From Kaistia defluvii (GTDB taxonomy: Bacteria > Pseudomonadota > Alphaproteobacteria > Rhizobiales > Kaistiaceae), in NCBI RefSeq assembly GCF_026343955.1, contig NZ_JAPKNI010000001.1, forward strand, positions 744,001-808,000: a stretch of DNA of 64,000 nucleotides, written 5' to 3'. Positions 1-9,568 of this stretch are shown here, piece by piece. Within the stretch, counting starts at the first letter, position 1; each line of letters opens with the position of its first letter. The notes below the pieces were generated by a model, which was not told the DNA's origin, did not search any database, and saw only the letters and a program-made list of their open reading frames with translations. Position numbers and translations under genes: made by a program.

Positions 1-345
1 GCTGGCCTCGTCGCCGCTGGCGTCCCAGATCGACGCCTGCAGGCCGGCGGCCACGCTGCGCCGCATCAGGGCATGGTAGGCCGGATGGAACTCGACCGTA
101 TCGGCGCGGCGCCCGGCCGCGTCATGCGTCTTGAGGACAGGCGGCACGGCGTTGGCCAGCCGCGCGAGATCGGCCATCTCGGCCGATCCCCATTGCTGAC
201 CATGGGTTGCAAGCCCCTCGACCACCGGCCGTGGCAGGCCCTCGACCAGCGCGGCCAGCACCGGGTCGGACGCATAGAGGTTCGCGCCGACGCGAAACGC
301 GACCTGGTTGTTGACTTCGTGCGTCTCATAATCCGGCGAAACCAT
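1..345 (-). CDS. AidB-like acyl-CoA dehydrogenase, N-terminal part (truncated by window edge)
   Basis: The first 115 residues are present; the gene runs off the left edge. The translation opens MVSPDYETHEVNNQ and contains LARLANAVPPVLKTHD and VEFHPAYHALMRRSV, which match the characteristic N-terminus of the AidB branch of acyl-CoA dehydrogenases (THxVxNQ, RLANxxPP, VxFHPAYH). Family members are FAD proteins; E. coli AidB belongs to the adaptive response to alkylating agents, while other members act on acyl-CoAs. The FAD-binding and catalytic portions lie outside the window, so activity cannot be judged. The ATG at 345 is the only sensible start. It faces away from rnr's upstream genes but shares its strand. 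Confidence 0.82.
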   Translation of the reverse strand, partial: MVSPDYETHEVNNQVAFRVGANLYASDPVLAALVEGLPRPVVEGLATHGQQWGSAEMADLARLANAVPPVLKTHDAAGRRADTVEFHPAYHALMRRSVAAGLQASIWDASGDEAS

Positions 346-444
346 GCGTCCCCTGCCCCGTCCTCGGCCCGCGCCCCTTATGGCCCGCCAAGGTTAATAG
401 GGGCAAAAGGCGCCGGTGTCTTGCCTCAAGGATTTGAGATTTTT

Positions 445-2832
445 CTAGCGCCGCTTGCCCCCCGGCCGGCCCTTGAACGCCGCTCCGGCAGGACGCCCGC
501 CGCGGCCGCGGAACTCGCGCTCCACAACCTTGCGTTCGCCCTTGGGAAGCAGCTTGCCATCGGACATCAGCTCGAAGCGCAGCGCGCCGGCGACCGGCGC
601 GACTTCGACCAGCTTGACGTCGACGCTGTCGCCCAGGCGGAACATCTCGCCATTGCGCGAGCCGATCACGGCCTGGCGCGCCTCGTCGAACTGGTAGAAG
701 TCCGAACCAATGGAGCCGATCGGCACGAAGCCGTCGGCTCCGGTCTCGTCCAGCTTGACGAACAGGCCGGCGCGGGTAACGCCGGCGATGCGGCCATGGA
801 ACTGGGCGCCGATGCGATCGGCCAGCCAATGCGCGACGAGACGGTCGATAGTCTCGCGCTCGGCCGCCATGGCCCGGCGCTCGGCCGTCGAGATCTCCTC
901 GGCGATCGCCGGCAGGTCCTTGTCCATGCCGTCCGGCAGACCGCCCTCGCCCATTTCGAGCGAACGCACCAGCGCGCGATGCACGATCAGATCGGCATAG
1001 CGGCGGATCGGCGAGGTGAAATGCGCGTAGCGGCGCAGGTTGAGGCCGAAATGGCCGATATTGTCGGGGCTGTAGATCGCCTGGCTCTGCGACCGCAGCA
1101 CCACCTCGTTGACGAGGGCGGCGTGCTCGCTATCCTTCACCCGTCCGAGGATGGTGTTGAAGTTGCTCGGGCGCAGATTGCCGCTCTTCGGCAGGTTCAT
1201 CTCGATCGTGGCGAGGAACTCGCGCAGCGATTCGAGCTTCGCCAGCGAAGGCTGGTCGTGCACGCGATAGACCAGCGGCGACCCCTTGCGCTCCAGCGTT
1301 TCCGCCGCCGCGACATTCGCCTGGATCATGAACTCCTCGATCAGCTTGTGCGCGTCGAGGCGTTCGGGAATGACGATCTTGTCGATCGAGCCATCGGGAC
1401 CGACGATCACCTTGCGCTCGGGCAGGTCGAGATCGAGCGGCTCGCGATTGTCCCGGCCGCGCTTCATCACGGCATAGGCCGCCCAGAGCGGCTTCAGGAT
1501 CGGCCCGAGCAGCGGCCCGGTCTTGTCATCCGGCCGGCCGTCGATCGCGGCCTGCGCCTGCTGGTAGGAAAGCTTGGCCGCCGACCGCATCATGATGCGG
1601 TGGAACCAGTGGAACTTCTTCTTGCCCTCGGCGGTGAACTGCATCTTCACGGCCAGCGCCGGGCGATCCTCGCCCTCGCGCAGCGAGCAGAGATCGTTCG
1701 AGATGCGCTCGGGCAGCATCGGAACGACGCGGTCGGGGAAATAGACCGAATTGCCGCGCTTCAGCGCCTCGCGGTCGAGCGCCGAATTCGGGCGCACATA
1801 CCAGGCGACATCGGCGATGGCGACGGTGACGAGGAAGCCGCCGGGATTCTCCGGGTCGGTGTCCGGCTCGGCATAGACGGCGTCGTCATGGTCCTTGGCG
1901 TCGGCCGGATCGATGGTGACGAGCGGCACCTGCCGCCAGTCCTCGCGGCCGCCGGCGATCTTCGCCGGCTTGGCCTTCTCCGCGTCTTCCAGAACCTGCG
2001 GCGGGAAGATGTAGGGAATGTCGTGCGCATGGATGGCGATCATCGAGACCGCCTTCTCGCTCGACATGTCGCCGATGATCTCGACCACGCGCACGCGCGG
2101 CAGGCCGAAGCGCGACATGCGCTTGGCCTCGACCGAAACGAGATCGCCATTCTTGGCGCCGTTCAGGTCGTCGGGCTCGACTTCGGCTTCCTTCTGCTTG
2201 CGATCGACCGGCAGCACGCGGGCGCCGCCGGGCGTGATGCGGATGACGCCGAGGATCGAGGCGGCCCGCTTCTCCAGCACCTTGATGATGCGGCCGGTAT
2301 GGGCGAAGCCCGTCTCTTCCAGGTCGGCGGCGTCGACATGCGACAGCACGCGGTCGCCGATGCCGGGGGCCGGAACCAGCGGCTTGCCGCGATTGAGACG
2401 GATCAGGATGCGCGGCGCGGCGCCATGGTCGGTGTCCCAGAGCGCGGGCTGGGCGACGAATTCGCCATGCTCGTCGCGCTCGGTGATCAGCAGCACGGTC
2501 ACGGGCGGAATATCGCCCGGACGCGACAGCTTCTTGCGGTTCTTCTCGACGAGCCCGTCTTCGCTCAATTCCTTGAGCGTGCGCTTCAGCGCGATGCGGG
2601 CGCCGCCGGAAATGCCGAAATGCTTCGAGATCTCGCGCTTGGTCGCCTTGCCGGGATGCTCGGCGATGAAGGCGAGGATCGCTTCGCGCGACGGCATGCC
2701 GTTGGCAGGCGGGGCGACGGGGGCGACCGGCTTGCCGGAGGCCTTGGCAAAGGCTGCGGAACGCGTCGCGGATCTCGCGCCGGGCGTCCGGACCTTGGCG
2801 GCTTTGGGGGGAGTATCTGGCTTCTTGGCCAA
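445..2832 (-). CDS. rnr: Ribonuclease R (3'-5' exoribonuclease)
   Basis: Processive 3'-5' hydrolytic exoribonuclease that degrades structured RNA and takes part in RNA quality control. Visible in order: a basic Ala/Lys/Pro-rich leader, a winged-helix segment (PSREAILAFIAEHPGKATKR), cold-shock-type RNA-binding region, the RNB catalytic domain with the acidic cluster TIDPADAKDHDDAVY, and a C-terminal S1 domain (FHGRIAGVTRAGLFVKLDE) ending in a Gly/Arg-rich tail. The start is uncertain. The frame is open back to 2931, but that TTG lies in a hairpin; the TTG at 2832 (LAKKPDTPP) gives 795 residues, close to the family norm. It has no strong ribosome site. It lies downstream of topA on the same strand, separated by a stem-loop. 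Confidence 0.93.
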   Translation of the reverse strand: MAKKPDTPPKAAKVRTPGARSATRSAAFAKASGKPVAPVAPPANGMPSREAILAFIAEHPGKATKREISKHFGISGGARIALKRTLKELSEDGLVEKNRKKLSRPGDIPPVTVLLITERDEHGEFVAQPALWDTDHGAAPRILIRLNRGKPLVPAPGIGDRVLSHVDAADLEETGFAHTGRIIKVLEKRAASILGVIRITPGGARVLPVDRKQKEAEVEPDDLNGAKNGDLVSVEAKRMSRFGLPRVRVVEIIGDMSSEKAVSMIAIHAHDIPYIFPPQVLEDAEKAKPAKIAGGREDWRQVPLVTIDPADAKDHDDAVYAEPDTDPENPGGFLVTVAIADVAWYVRPNSALDREALKRGNSVYFPDRVVPMLPERISNDLCSLREGEDRPALAVKMQFTAEGKKKFHWFHRIMMRSAAKLSYQQAQAAIDGRPDDKTGPLLGPILKPLWAAYAVMKRGRDNREPLDLDLPERKVIVGPDGSIDKIVIPERLDAHKLIEEFMIQANVAAAETLERKGSPLVYRVHDQPSLAKLESLREFLATIEMNLPKSGNLRPSNFNTILGRVKDSEHAALVNEVVLRSQSQAIYSPDNIGHFGLNLRRYAHFTSPIRRYADLIVHRALVRSLEMGEGGLPDGMDKDLPAIAEEISTAERRAMAAERETIDRLVAHWLADRIGAQFHGRIAGVTRAGLFVKLDETGADGFVPIGSIGSDFYQFDEARQAVIGSRNGEMFRLGDSVDVKLVEVAPVAGALRFELMSDGKLLPKGERKVVEREFRGRGGRPAGAAFKGRPGGKRR

Positions 2833-2907
2833 GTAAATTGTGTCCAGTTCGGAATGGGGTGCGGCCGGGACTGCGCCCGTCCTCTCCCAAGGGGGAGAAA
2901 TGAGAAT

Positions 2908-2940
2908 GGCCGGCTGTGTCCATTCTGGCAACAGCCGGCC
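2908..2940 (-). terminator. Stem-loop between topA and rnr
   Basis: A perfect 10-bp inverted repeat (GGCCGGCTGT / ACAGCCGGCC) with a 13-base loop lies 24 bases past the topA stop. On the minus strand it is followed by a pyrimidine-rich but not pure-T stretch (ATTCTCATTTCTCCC), so it may be a weak intrinsic terminator or an RNA-stability element ahead of rnr. Confidence 0.55.
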
Positions 2941-2963
2941 TCGATTGTGTCGTTGGCGGCCGA

Positions 2964-5732
2964 TTACTCGGCGTCGGCCTCGACGGCCGATTTCTTGGGC
3001 GCGGCCTTTTTCGCCGCCGGCTTCTTGGCGGCGGCCGCCTTCTTGGCCGGTGCCTTCTTGGCCGGCGCGTCTTCGCCATCCGCGGCCTTGGCAGCGGCCT
3101 TCTTCGCCGGCGCCTTCTTCGCGGTGGTCTTGGCTTCGGCCTTCGGCTTCGCCGCCGCGCGCGTCTTCTTGACCGGAGCCTTGCCCGCCTTTTCGGCGAT
3201 CAGGGCGACGGCTTCGTCGAGCGAGACGGTTTCCGGCGGCAGCGCCTTGGGCAGCGTGGCGTTGACGGCGCCATGCTTCACATAGGGGCCATACTTGCCG
3301 GCATGCACGGTGATCGGCCCGCCCAGGGTCGGGTGGTCGCCCAGCGTCTTCAGCGGCTCGGCGCCGGCGCGAGCCGGACGTCCGCCGCGCGCCTTCTTTT
3401 CGGCGATGACGGCGACAGCCCGGTTGATGCCGACGACGAAGACCTCGTCGACGCTGTCGAGATTGGCGTATTTGCCGTCATGCAGCAGGAACGGGCCGTA
3501 GCGGCCGATACCGGCCTGGATCGGCTTGCCGTCCTCGGGGTGGATGCCGACCTCGCGCGGCAGCGACAGGAGCGCGAGCGCCTTGTCGAGGTCGAGCGAC
3601 GCGGCTTCCCAGCCCTTGGGCAGGGAGGCGCGCTTGGGCTTGTCCTTGCCTTCCGGCTCGCCGAGCTGGACATAGGGACCGAAACGGCCGCTGCGCAGCG
3701 TCACGTCGAGTCCGGTCGCCGGATCCTTGCCCAGCACCTTCGAACCCTCGGCGCCGAGCACCGAACCGTTTTCGCCATTCTCGCCCGGCGTCGCCTCGTC
3801 GCCCGAGGCGACGAGTTGGCGGGTGAAGCGGCATTCCGGATAGTTCGAGCAGCCGATAAAGGCGCCGAACTTGCCGAGCTTCAGCGACAGGCGGCCGACG
3901 CCGCAGGACGGGCAGGCGCGCGGATCGCCGCCATCGGCGCGCGCCGGGAAGATGTGGGGCCCCAGCAGGTCGTTCAGCGCGTCCAGAACCTGCGTGACGC
4001 GCAGTTCCTTGGTCTCGCCGACATCGGCGGCGAAACGCTGCCAGAATTCGCGCAGCACGTCCTTCCAGGCGATCTCGCCAGCCGAGATCTGGTCGAGCTT
4101 CTCTTCCAGGTCGGCGGTGAAGTCATATTCGACATAGCGGGCGAAGAAGCTCTGCAGGAAGGCCGTGACCAGACGGCCCTTGTCCTCCGGCACGAGGCGC
4201 TTCTTGTCGAGGCGGACATATTCGCGGTCGCGCAGAACGGTCAGCGTCGCGGCATAGGTCGAGGGACGCCCGATGCCGAGCTCCTCCATGCGCTTCACCA
4301 GCGTCGCCTCGCTGTAGCGCGGCGGCGGCTCGGTGAAATGCTGGGTCGCGGCGATCGCCTTCTTGGTCAGGCTCTCGCCCTTCTCCATGCGCGGCAGGCG
4401 GCCTTCGTCCTCGTCGCCCTCCTCGTCCTTGTCCTCATTATAGAGAGCGAGGAAGCCGTCGAAGGTCATGACCTGGCCGGAAGCGCGCAGGTCGATCTTG
4501 CGGCCGCCGGCCTCGACGAGAATGTCGACGGCGGTGCGCTGCATCTCGGCCGATTCCATCTGGCTGGCGACGGTGCGCTTCCAGATCAGCTCGTAGAGGC
4601 GGGCCTGGTCCTGCTCGACATAGCGGGCGACGTCACGCGGACGGCGCGTTGGGTCGGTCGGGCGGACCGCTTCGTGCGCTTCCTGGGCGTTCTTCGCCTT
4701 GGTCTGGTAGCGGCGCGGGGCGTCCGGCAGGTGCTTGGGCGAGAAATCGGTGCCGATCACGCCGCGGACGGCGGCAACCGCCTCCGGCGCCATGTCGACG
4801 CCGTCGGTACGCATATAGGTGATCAGACCGACCGTCTCGCCACCGAGCTCGACGCCTTCATACAGGCGCTGGGCGAGCTGCATGGTGCGGTTCGGCGCGA
4901 AGCCGAGCTTGCGGCTGGCCTCCTGTTGCAGCGTCGAGGTGGTGAACGGCGCGAAGGGATGGCGCTTGGCCGGCTTCGACTCGATCTCGGCCACCGTGTA
5001 GCGGCCGGCATCGAGCGCCGCGCGGAACGCTTCGGCCTCTTCGGCCGTGCCAACGTCGAGGCGGCTGATCTTCTTGCCGTCGGCGCCGACCAGGCGGGCC
5101 TGGAACTCGTCGCCGCGCGGCGTCGCCAGCGTTGCCAGCAGCGACCAGTATTCGCGCGGCTTGAAGATCTCGATCTCGTTCTCGCGGTCGCAGACCAGGC
5201 GGAGCGCCACGGACTGGACGCGGCCGGCCGAGCGGGCGCCCGGCAGCTTGCGCCACAGCACCGGCGACAGCGTGAAGCCGACCAGATAGTCGAGGGCCCG
5301 GCGCGCCAGATAGGCGTCGACCAGCGCCACGTCGATCGGGCGCGGGTTCTTCATCGCCTCGAGGACGGCCTGCTTGGTGATCGCGTTGAACACCACGCGT
5401 TCGACCGGCTTGTCCTTGATCGCCCGCTTCTGCTTCAGGACCTCGAGAACGTGCCAGGAAATGGCCTCGCCTTCGCGATCCGGGTCGGTTGCGAGAATGA
5501 TGCGGTCGGCCGCCTTGGCGGCGGCGGCCATGTCGACGAGGCGCTTGGCGGACTTCGGGTCCGCCTCCCAGCTCATCGCGAAGTCCTCGTCCGGCAGAAC
5601 CGAGCCGTCCTTCGACGGCAGGTCGCGGACATGGCCGTAGGACGCCACGACGTGATAGTCGGAGCCGAGGTACTTGTTGATCGTTTTCGCCTTTGCAGGC
5701 GATTCCACGATGACGAGATTCATCAATGCCAT
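2964..5732 (-). CDS. topA: DNA topoisomerase I (type IA, omega protein)
   Basis: Relaxes negative supercoils through a 5'-phosphotyrosine intermediate. The 922-residue translation has the N-terminal TOPRIM fold (LVIVESPAKAKTI near residue 6, later ATDPDREGEAISWH), the active-site tyrosine in GLITYMRTDGV, and one clear C4 zinc-ribbon (CPSCGVGRLSLKLGKFGAFIGC begins this region; cysteines at spacing CxxC and GCSNYPEC). Several repeated GRFGPYVQLG/GRYGPFLLHDGK-type C-terminal modules follow. The last ~70 residues are an Ala/Lys/Pro repeat tail (KKAPAKKAAAK type), resembling histone H1 tails. The ATG at 5732 starts MALMNLVIVES; a second ATG three codons later would also fit. Confidence 0.97.
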   Translation of the reverse strand: MALMNLVIVESPAKAKTINKYLGSDYHVVASYGHVRDLPSKDGSVLPDEDFAMSWEADPKSAKRLVDMAAAAKAADRIILATDPDREGEAISWHVLEVLKQKRAIKDKPVERVVFNAITKQAVLEAMKNPRPIDVALVDAYLARRALDYLVGFTLSPVLWRKLPGARSAGRVQSVALRLVCDRENEIEIFKPREYWSLLATLATPRGDEFQARLVGADGKKISRLDVGTAEEAEAFRAALDAGRYTVAEIESKPAKRHPFAPFTTSTLQQEASRKLGFAPNRTMQLAQRLYEGVELGGETVGLITYMRTDGVDMAPEAVAAVRGVIGTDFSPKHLPDAPRRYQTKAKNAQEAHEAVRPTDPTRRPRDVARYVEQDQARLYELIWKRTVASQMESAEMQRTAVDILVEAGGRKIDLRASGQVMTFDGFLALYNEDKDEEGDEDEGRLPRMEKGESLTKKAIAATQHFTEPPPRYSEATLVKRMEELGIGRPSTYAATLTVLRDREYVRLDKKRLVPEDKGRLVTAFLQSFFARYVEYDFTADLEEKLDQISAGEIAWKDVLREFWQRFAADVGETKELRVTQVLDALNDLLGPHIFPARADGGDPRACPSCGVGRLSLKLGKFGAFIGCSNYPECRFTRQLVASGDEATPGENGENGSVLGAEGSKVLGKDPATGLDVTLRSGRFGPYVQLGEPEGKDKPKRASLPKGWEAASLDLDKALALLSLPREVGIHPEDGKPIQAGIGRYGPFLLHDGKYANLDSVDEVFVVGINRAVAVIAEKKARGGRPARAGAEPLKTLGDHPTLGGPITVHAGKYGPYVKHGAVNATLPKALPPETVSLDEAVALIAEKAGKAPVKKTRAAAKPKAEAKTTAKKAPAKKAAAKAADGEDAPAKKAPAKKAAAAKKPAAKKAAPKKSAVEADAE

Positions 5733-5896
5733 TTACGAAAAGGCCGGACGGGCCACGAAAACCCGATCCGACGAGAATTGGAACAAGGCGGAAATCCCGC
5801 CGGCCCACGGTGTGGGCGCATTCGGGCTGGACAATCCCGGAAAGCACCCTGACTGTCAATGAAGGCCGTGACGCCCCATACCGGCGCAACAATAAG

Positions 5897-5925
5897 TTGC
5901 ATTCGGTTGCAATCGCAACTATATC
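5897..5925 (+). promoter_or_regulatory. Candidate sigma-70-type promoter for the 71-residue gene
   Basis: TTGCAT (5897-5902), a 17-base spacer and TATATC (5920-5925) point rightwards, 33 bp before the ATG at 5958. The spacer region also holds an imperfect palindrome (AGTTGC...GCAACT, 5896-5920) which could be an operator. Pattern match only. Confidence 0.45.
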
Positions 5926-5957
5926 AGAGCCGATGCAGACCTTGTAGCGATCGAGGT

Positions 5958-6173
5958 ATGGATATGGGGTGGCAACCGGAAGATACCAGCGGCGACGACA
6001 TGGGCCCCCGTGACGCCAGCCTGCGGCACGAGAAGGCCAGCTACATCGCCGACATGACGAAAGAACTGCGCAGCATGGCCTCCAGCGCCGGGCTGGAGTT
6101 CCTGTCCTACCTGCTCGCCGTCTCGGAAGAAGAAGCCCGCCAGGAAAGCCAGCGCCAGCGCCATACCGGCTAG
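5958..6173 (+). CDS. Small conserved hypothetical protein (71 aa)
   Basis: A 71-residue acidic soluble protein. Its core, YIADMTKELRSMASSAGLEF followed by LSYLLAVSEEEARQES, looks like the short helical proteins found across Rhizobiales that end in a membrane-free amphipathic helix and an EEA motif; I do not know a function. The start is chosen because GATCGAGG lies seven bases upstream of ATGGATATG. The frame is open further upstream to 5859, but that region contains the promoter-like sequence at 5897-5925. It is transcribed divergently from topA and convergently with dprA. Confidence 0.68.
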   Translation: MDMGWQPEDTSGDDMGPRDASLRHEKASYIADMTKELRSMASSAGLEFLSYLLAVSEEEARQESQRQRHTG

Positions 6174-6238
6174 AGAAGGCCGCGCTTCGCCCTGCGGCGC
6201 GGGCAGGACCGCCACGCCTGGAAACAGGACGGCCACGC

Positions 6239-7552
6239 CTAGGAAAGCAGGGAAACGCGCTGGCCGGCGTGGTGCTCGATCCGGCCGGCCAGGTCCAGTT
6301 CCAGCAGCAGCATCTGCACCGTCGCCGCCGGCAGGCCGGTAAATCGAATCAGGGCGTCGATCTCGGTCGGCGCCGGCCCCAGCGCCTCGACCAGCCGGTC
6401 GCGATCCCTTTCGTGCTGCGCGGCATCCGGCGCAACCGCCGCGCGCATCCCCTCGCCCGCCATGCCCGGTCCGGACGCGGCGTGGCTGGATCGCCCCTCC
6501 GCCCTCGCCACCTCTTCGCCCGGCATCGCTTCCGCTTCGAGCGCCGCGTCCGCGTCGAGGAATGCCGCCCCGTCGAAGCCGCGTTCGGCCAGGCCGTCGC
6601 CACCGCCGACCGGCCAGCCGGCCTGCGGCGCAAAGGCGCGGCCGAGCATGGGCGCCACGATCTCCAGCACGTCGGCGGCTTCGGTGACGAGATGCGCGCC
6701 CTGCTTGATCAGCTGATTGGTGCCGGCGGCGCGCGGATCGAGCGGCGACCCCGGCACGGCGAACACCGCCCTGCCCTGTTCGGCGGCCAGCCGCGCCGTG
6801 ATCAGCGATCCCGAGCGCTGCGCCGCCTCGACGATGACGGTGCCCGACGCCATGCCGGCGACCAGCCGGTTGCGGCGGGGAAAATCGCGCGAGCGCGGCT
6901 CCCAGCCGAGCGGCATTTCCGAGACATGCGCCCCGCCGCTGGCCAGGATGCGGTCGGCGAGCGCGGCGTTTTCCGGCGGATAGAGCCGGTCGAGCCCGCC
7001 GGCGAAGACGGCGACGGTGCCGCCCTCCAGCGCCGCCGCATGCGCTGCCGCGTCGATTCCGCGCGCCAGGCCCGAAGCGATGACGAAGCCGCCATCGCCG
7101 AGATCGCGCGCCAGCCGCTGCGCCAGCCGGCAGCCGACCACCGAGGCGCTGCGCGCGCCGACGATCGCGATCATCGGCTTCTCCAGCACGGCGAGGCTGC
7201 CGCGAACGGCGAGAAGTGGCGGCGCGGCATCGATCGCCTTCAGCCAGGCCGGATACCCCGTCTCGCGGATCGCAACGAACTGGCCGCCGAGGCGAGAAAG
7301 CTGGTCGATCTCGCGCTCGGCTTCAGTGCGGCCGGCGATGCGGACGCGGCGTCCGCTGCGGGCGGCGAGTTCCGGCAGTCCTTCGAGGGCGGCGATGGCC
7401 GAGCCGAAATGCCGGATCAGCTCGCGAAAGGTCACGGGCCCGACATTCTCGCTACGGATCAGCTGCAGCCAGGCGGTGCGCTCGTCGTCGCTCAGGCGGA
7501 CGTCGGCGGGCCGTCCAACGTCGCGGGGAGAACCATTTTCCCCGCGCGCCAT
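6239..7552 (-). CDS. dprA: DNA-processing protein DprA/Smf
   Basis: Loads RecA on incoming single-stranded DNA during natural transformation; conserved also in bacteria not known to be competent. The 437-residue protein has an N-terminal helical (SAM/HhH-like) region, the Rossmann-like DprA core with [52 protein letters not shown] and the [18 protein letters not shown] signature, and a C-terminal winged-helix (DprA-WH type: [19 protein letters not shown]). A ~70-residue Ala/Gly/Glu-rich linker separates core and winged helix. The ATG at 7552 lies 1 base after the plsY stop, indicating translational coupling within a plsY-dprA operon. Confidence 0.95.
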   Translation of the reverse strand: MARGENGSPRDVGRPADVRLSDDERTAWLQLIRSENVGPVTFRELIRHFGSAIAALEGLPELAARSGRRVRIAGRTEAEREIDQLSRLGGQFVAIRETGYPAWLKAIDAAPPLLAVRGSLAVLEKPMIAIVGARSASVVGCRLAQRLARDLGDGGFVIASGLARGIDAAAHAAALEGGTVAVFAGGLDRLYPPENAALADRILASGGAHVSEMPLGWEPRSRDFPRRNRLVAGMASGTVIVEAAQRSGSLITARLAAEQGRAVFAVPGSPLDPRAAGTNQLIKQGAHLVTEAADVLEIVAPMLGRAFAPQAGWPVGGGDGLAERGFDGAAFLDADAALEAEAMPGEEVARAEGRSSHAASGPGMAGEGMRAAVAPDAAQHERDRDRLVEALGPAPTEIDALIRFTGLPAATVQMLLLELDLAGRIEHHAGQRVSLLS

Positions 7553-7553
7553 G

Positions 7554-8171
7554 TCAGCCCTTCTGGCCGATGCGGCTCTCGGTGCCGCCCAGCAGCCGCC
7601 GGATGTTGGTGCTGTGCTTGAGGATCAGGATCACCGCCAGAACCGCGAACAGCCCCCCCTTCGGGATATCGCCGGTCGCCAGCAACACGATCGGCACGAG
7701 CACGCTGGCCACCAGCGCCGCGAGCGAGGAATAGCGTGCGATATAGGCGACCGCGATCCAGACCACCGCGAACAGCAGCGCCATGGGCCAGGCAAGCCCG
7801 ATCAGCACGCCGAGATAGGTAGCGACGCCCTTGCCGCCCTTGAAGCGCAGCCAGACGGAGAAGATGTGGCCGAGAAAGGCGCCGAGACCGGCCAGGATCG
7901 CGGCTTCCGGCCCCCAGAAATGACCGGCCAGCAGCACGGCGGCGGTGCCCTTCAGCGCATCGCCGAGCAGGGTCGCGGCGGCCAGCTTCTTGTTGCCGGT
8001 GCGCAGGACGTTGGTGGCGCCGATATTGCCCGAGCCGATCGAGCGGATGTCGCCGAGGCCGGCGAAGCGCGTCAGGATCAGCCCGAACGGGATCGAGCCC
8101 AGGAGATAGCCAAGCACCAGCGCCGCCACGGCGAGCGACGCGCTTAAGTCCCAGCCAACCGGCTGCGGCAT
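7554..8171 (-). CDS. plsY: Glycerol-3-phosphate acyltransferase PlsY
   Basis: Membrane enzyme that transfers the acyl group of acyl-phosphate to glycerol-3-phosphate, the first step of phospholipid synthesis in the PlsX/PlsY route. The 205-residue product has about five hydrophobic segments and the family's conserved loops: LGSIPFG near residue 20, [20 protein letters not shown], and [18 protein letters not shown]. The start at 8171 (MPQPVGWD) is preferred over the longer open frame to 8276 because GGGGGA sits eight bases upstream and the hydrophobic helix follows directly. Order pyrB, pyrC-like, plsY, dprA on one strand is common in Rhizobiales. Confidence 0.95.
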   Translation of the reverse strand: MPQPVGWDLSASLAVAALVLGYLLGSIPFGLILTRFAGLGDIRSIGSGNIGATNVLRTGNKKLAAATLLGDALKGTAAVLLAGHFWGPEAAILAGLGAFLGHIFSVWLRFKGGKGVATYLGVLIGLAWPMALLFAVVWIAVAYIARYSSLAALVASVLVPIVLLATGDIPKGGLFAVLAVILILKHSTNIRRLLGGTESRIGQKG

Positions 8172-8238
8172 GGCAGGATTCCCCCGAACTCGAAAAGATG
8201 GCCCGGTGCCTGGAAAGGCAGCACCGGAAAACGTGAAA

Positions 8239-9561
8239 TCAGTCGCCAGCGTATGCGTAGACGGTCCGGCCTGCAACGATTGTCCGGAGCACGCGGCCCT
8301 CGAAGCGCGCGCCTTCGAACGGCGTGTTCTTCGAGCGCGAGCGCAGCTTCTCGCCGTCGCAGATCCAGGGCATCGCCGGATCGACCAGGATGATGTCGGC
8401 GGGCGCGCCCGGCGTCAGCCTGCCACCCGGCAGGCCGAGCAGTTCCGCCGGGCGGGTCGAGAGCGCGCGCGCCACCGTCAGCAGGTCGACATCACCATTG
8501 TTGACCAGGCGCAGCGTCGCCGCGAGCAGGGTTTCGAGCCCGACCGCGCCATCGGCGGCTTCCGCGAAGGGGTGGCGCTTGGTGTCGACGTCCTGCGGAT
8601 CGTGGCTGGAGACGATCACGTCGATCGAGCCATCGGCGACGCCCTCGATCATCGCCTGCCGGTCGTCTTCCGAACGCAGTGGCGGCGACAGGCGGAAGAA
8701 GGTGCGGTACGGCCCGATATCGAGCTCGTTCAGCGCCAGATGCGTGGCCGAGACGCCGCAGGAGACGGCGAGCCCGGCCTTCTTGGCGCGGCGGATGATC
8801 TCGAGCGATTCCGCGCAGGAGATCTGGGCCGCGTGATAGCGGCCGCGCGTCAGCGCCGCGAGACGGATGTCGCGCTCCAGCATGATGATCTCGGCTTCCT
8901 TGGGGATGCCGGAAAGGCCGAGCCGGGTCGCCGTCTCGCCTTCGTTCATCACGCCCGAGCCGGTCAGGTCCGGATCGGCCGGATGGTGCATGATCAGCGC
9001 GCCGAAATCGCGCGCATAGGTCAGCGCCCGGCGCAGCACCAGCGCATTGGTGATCGAGTGCCGCCCATCGGTGAAGCCGACGGCGCCGGCATCCTGCAAC
9101 AGGCCGAATTCCGTCATCTCGCGGCCCTTCAGGCCCTTGGTGACGGCGGCCATCGGCATGACGTTGACCAGCGCCGTGTCGCGCGTGCGGCGGGCGATGA
9201 AATCGACCAGCGCCACGTCGTCGATCACCGGGTCGGTGTCCGGCATCATGATGACGGTGGTGACGCCGCCGGCGGCGGCCGACTGGCCGGCCGAGGCGAA
9301 GGTCTCGCGATGTTCGCCGCCTGGTTCGCCGATGAAGACGCGCATGTCGATCAGGCCGGGCATGACGGCAGCGCCGCGGCAATCGACGATTTCGGCGCCA
9401 TCCGGAACGGCGGCGCTGTCTGCCTCCGGCCCGGCCGCCACGATCATGCCATCGGCGAGGATGACGGAGCCGCGCGCGTCGAGCTTGCGCGACGGGTCGA
9501 TGACGCGCGCATTGGCGAGCACCAGCGGGCGTTCATTATTCTTCAGGCGATCCGGGTTCAT
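8239..9561 (-). CDS. pyrC: Dihydroorotase-like protein, probably non-catalytic (PyrC'/PyrX type)
   Basis: Amidohydrolase-fold protein of the dihydroorotase family, 440 residues. Active dihydroorotases bind zinc through DxHxH near PGL(V/I)D and use an Asp in ATDHAPH. Here the first motif reads [14 protein letters not shown], so both histidines are replaced, and the late motif reads [12 protein letters not shown], so the Asp of TDHAPH appears to be Ser. The carboxylated Lys region and GLETLLA are still recognisable. In Pseudomonas and relatives such zinc-free PyrC' proteins are structural partners of PyrB in an aspartate transcarbamoylase dodecamer. The pyrB gene ends 7 bases before this start, which fits that role. 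A true dihydroorotase would then be encoded elsewhere. Confidence 0.88.
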   Translation of the reverse strand: MNPDRLKNNERPLVLANARVIDPSRKLDARGSVILADGMIVAAGPEADSAAVPDGAEIVDCRGAAVMPGLIDMRVFIGEPGGEHRETFASAGQSAAAGGVTTVIMMPDTDPVIDDVALVDFIARRTRDTALVNVMPMAAVTKGLKGREMTEFGLLQDAGAVGFTDGRHSITNALVLRRALTYARDFGALIMHHPADPDLTGSGVMNEGETATRLGLSGIPKEAEIIMLERDIRLAALTRGRYHAAQISCAESLEIIRRAKKAGLAVSCGVSATHLALNELDIGPYRTFFRLSPPLRSEDDRQAMIEGVADGSIDVIVSSHDPQDVDTKRHPFAEAADGAVGLETLLAATLRLVNNGDVDLLTVARALSTRPAELLGLPGGRLTPGAPADIILVDPAMPWICDGEKLRSRSKNTPFEGARFEGRVLRTIVAGRTVYAYAGD

Positions 9562-9568
9562 CTCGCCC

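Noticed and set aside
73-3285. 1070-codon open frame on the plus strand across rnr and part of topA
   Set aside because: Antisense to well-recognised genes; composition is Arg/Leu/Asp-rich with no domain signal. Third-position GC bias opens such frames in GC-rich DNA.
2916-5852. 978-codon plus-strand frame opposite topA
   Set aside because: Shadow of topA with the same low-information composition.
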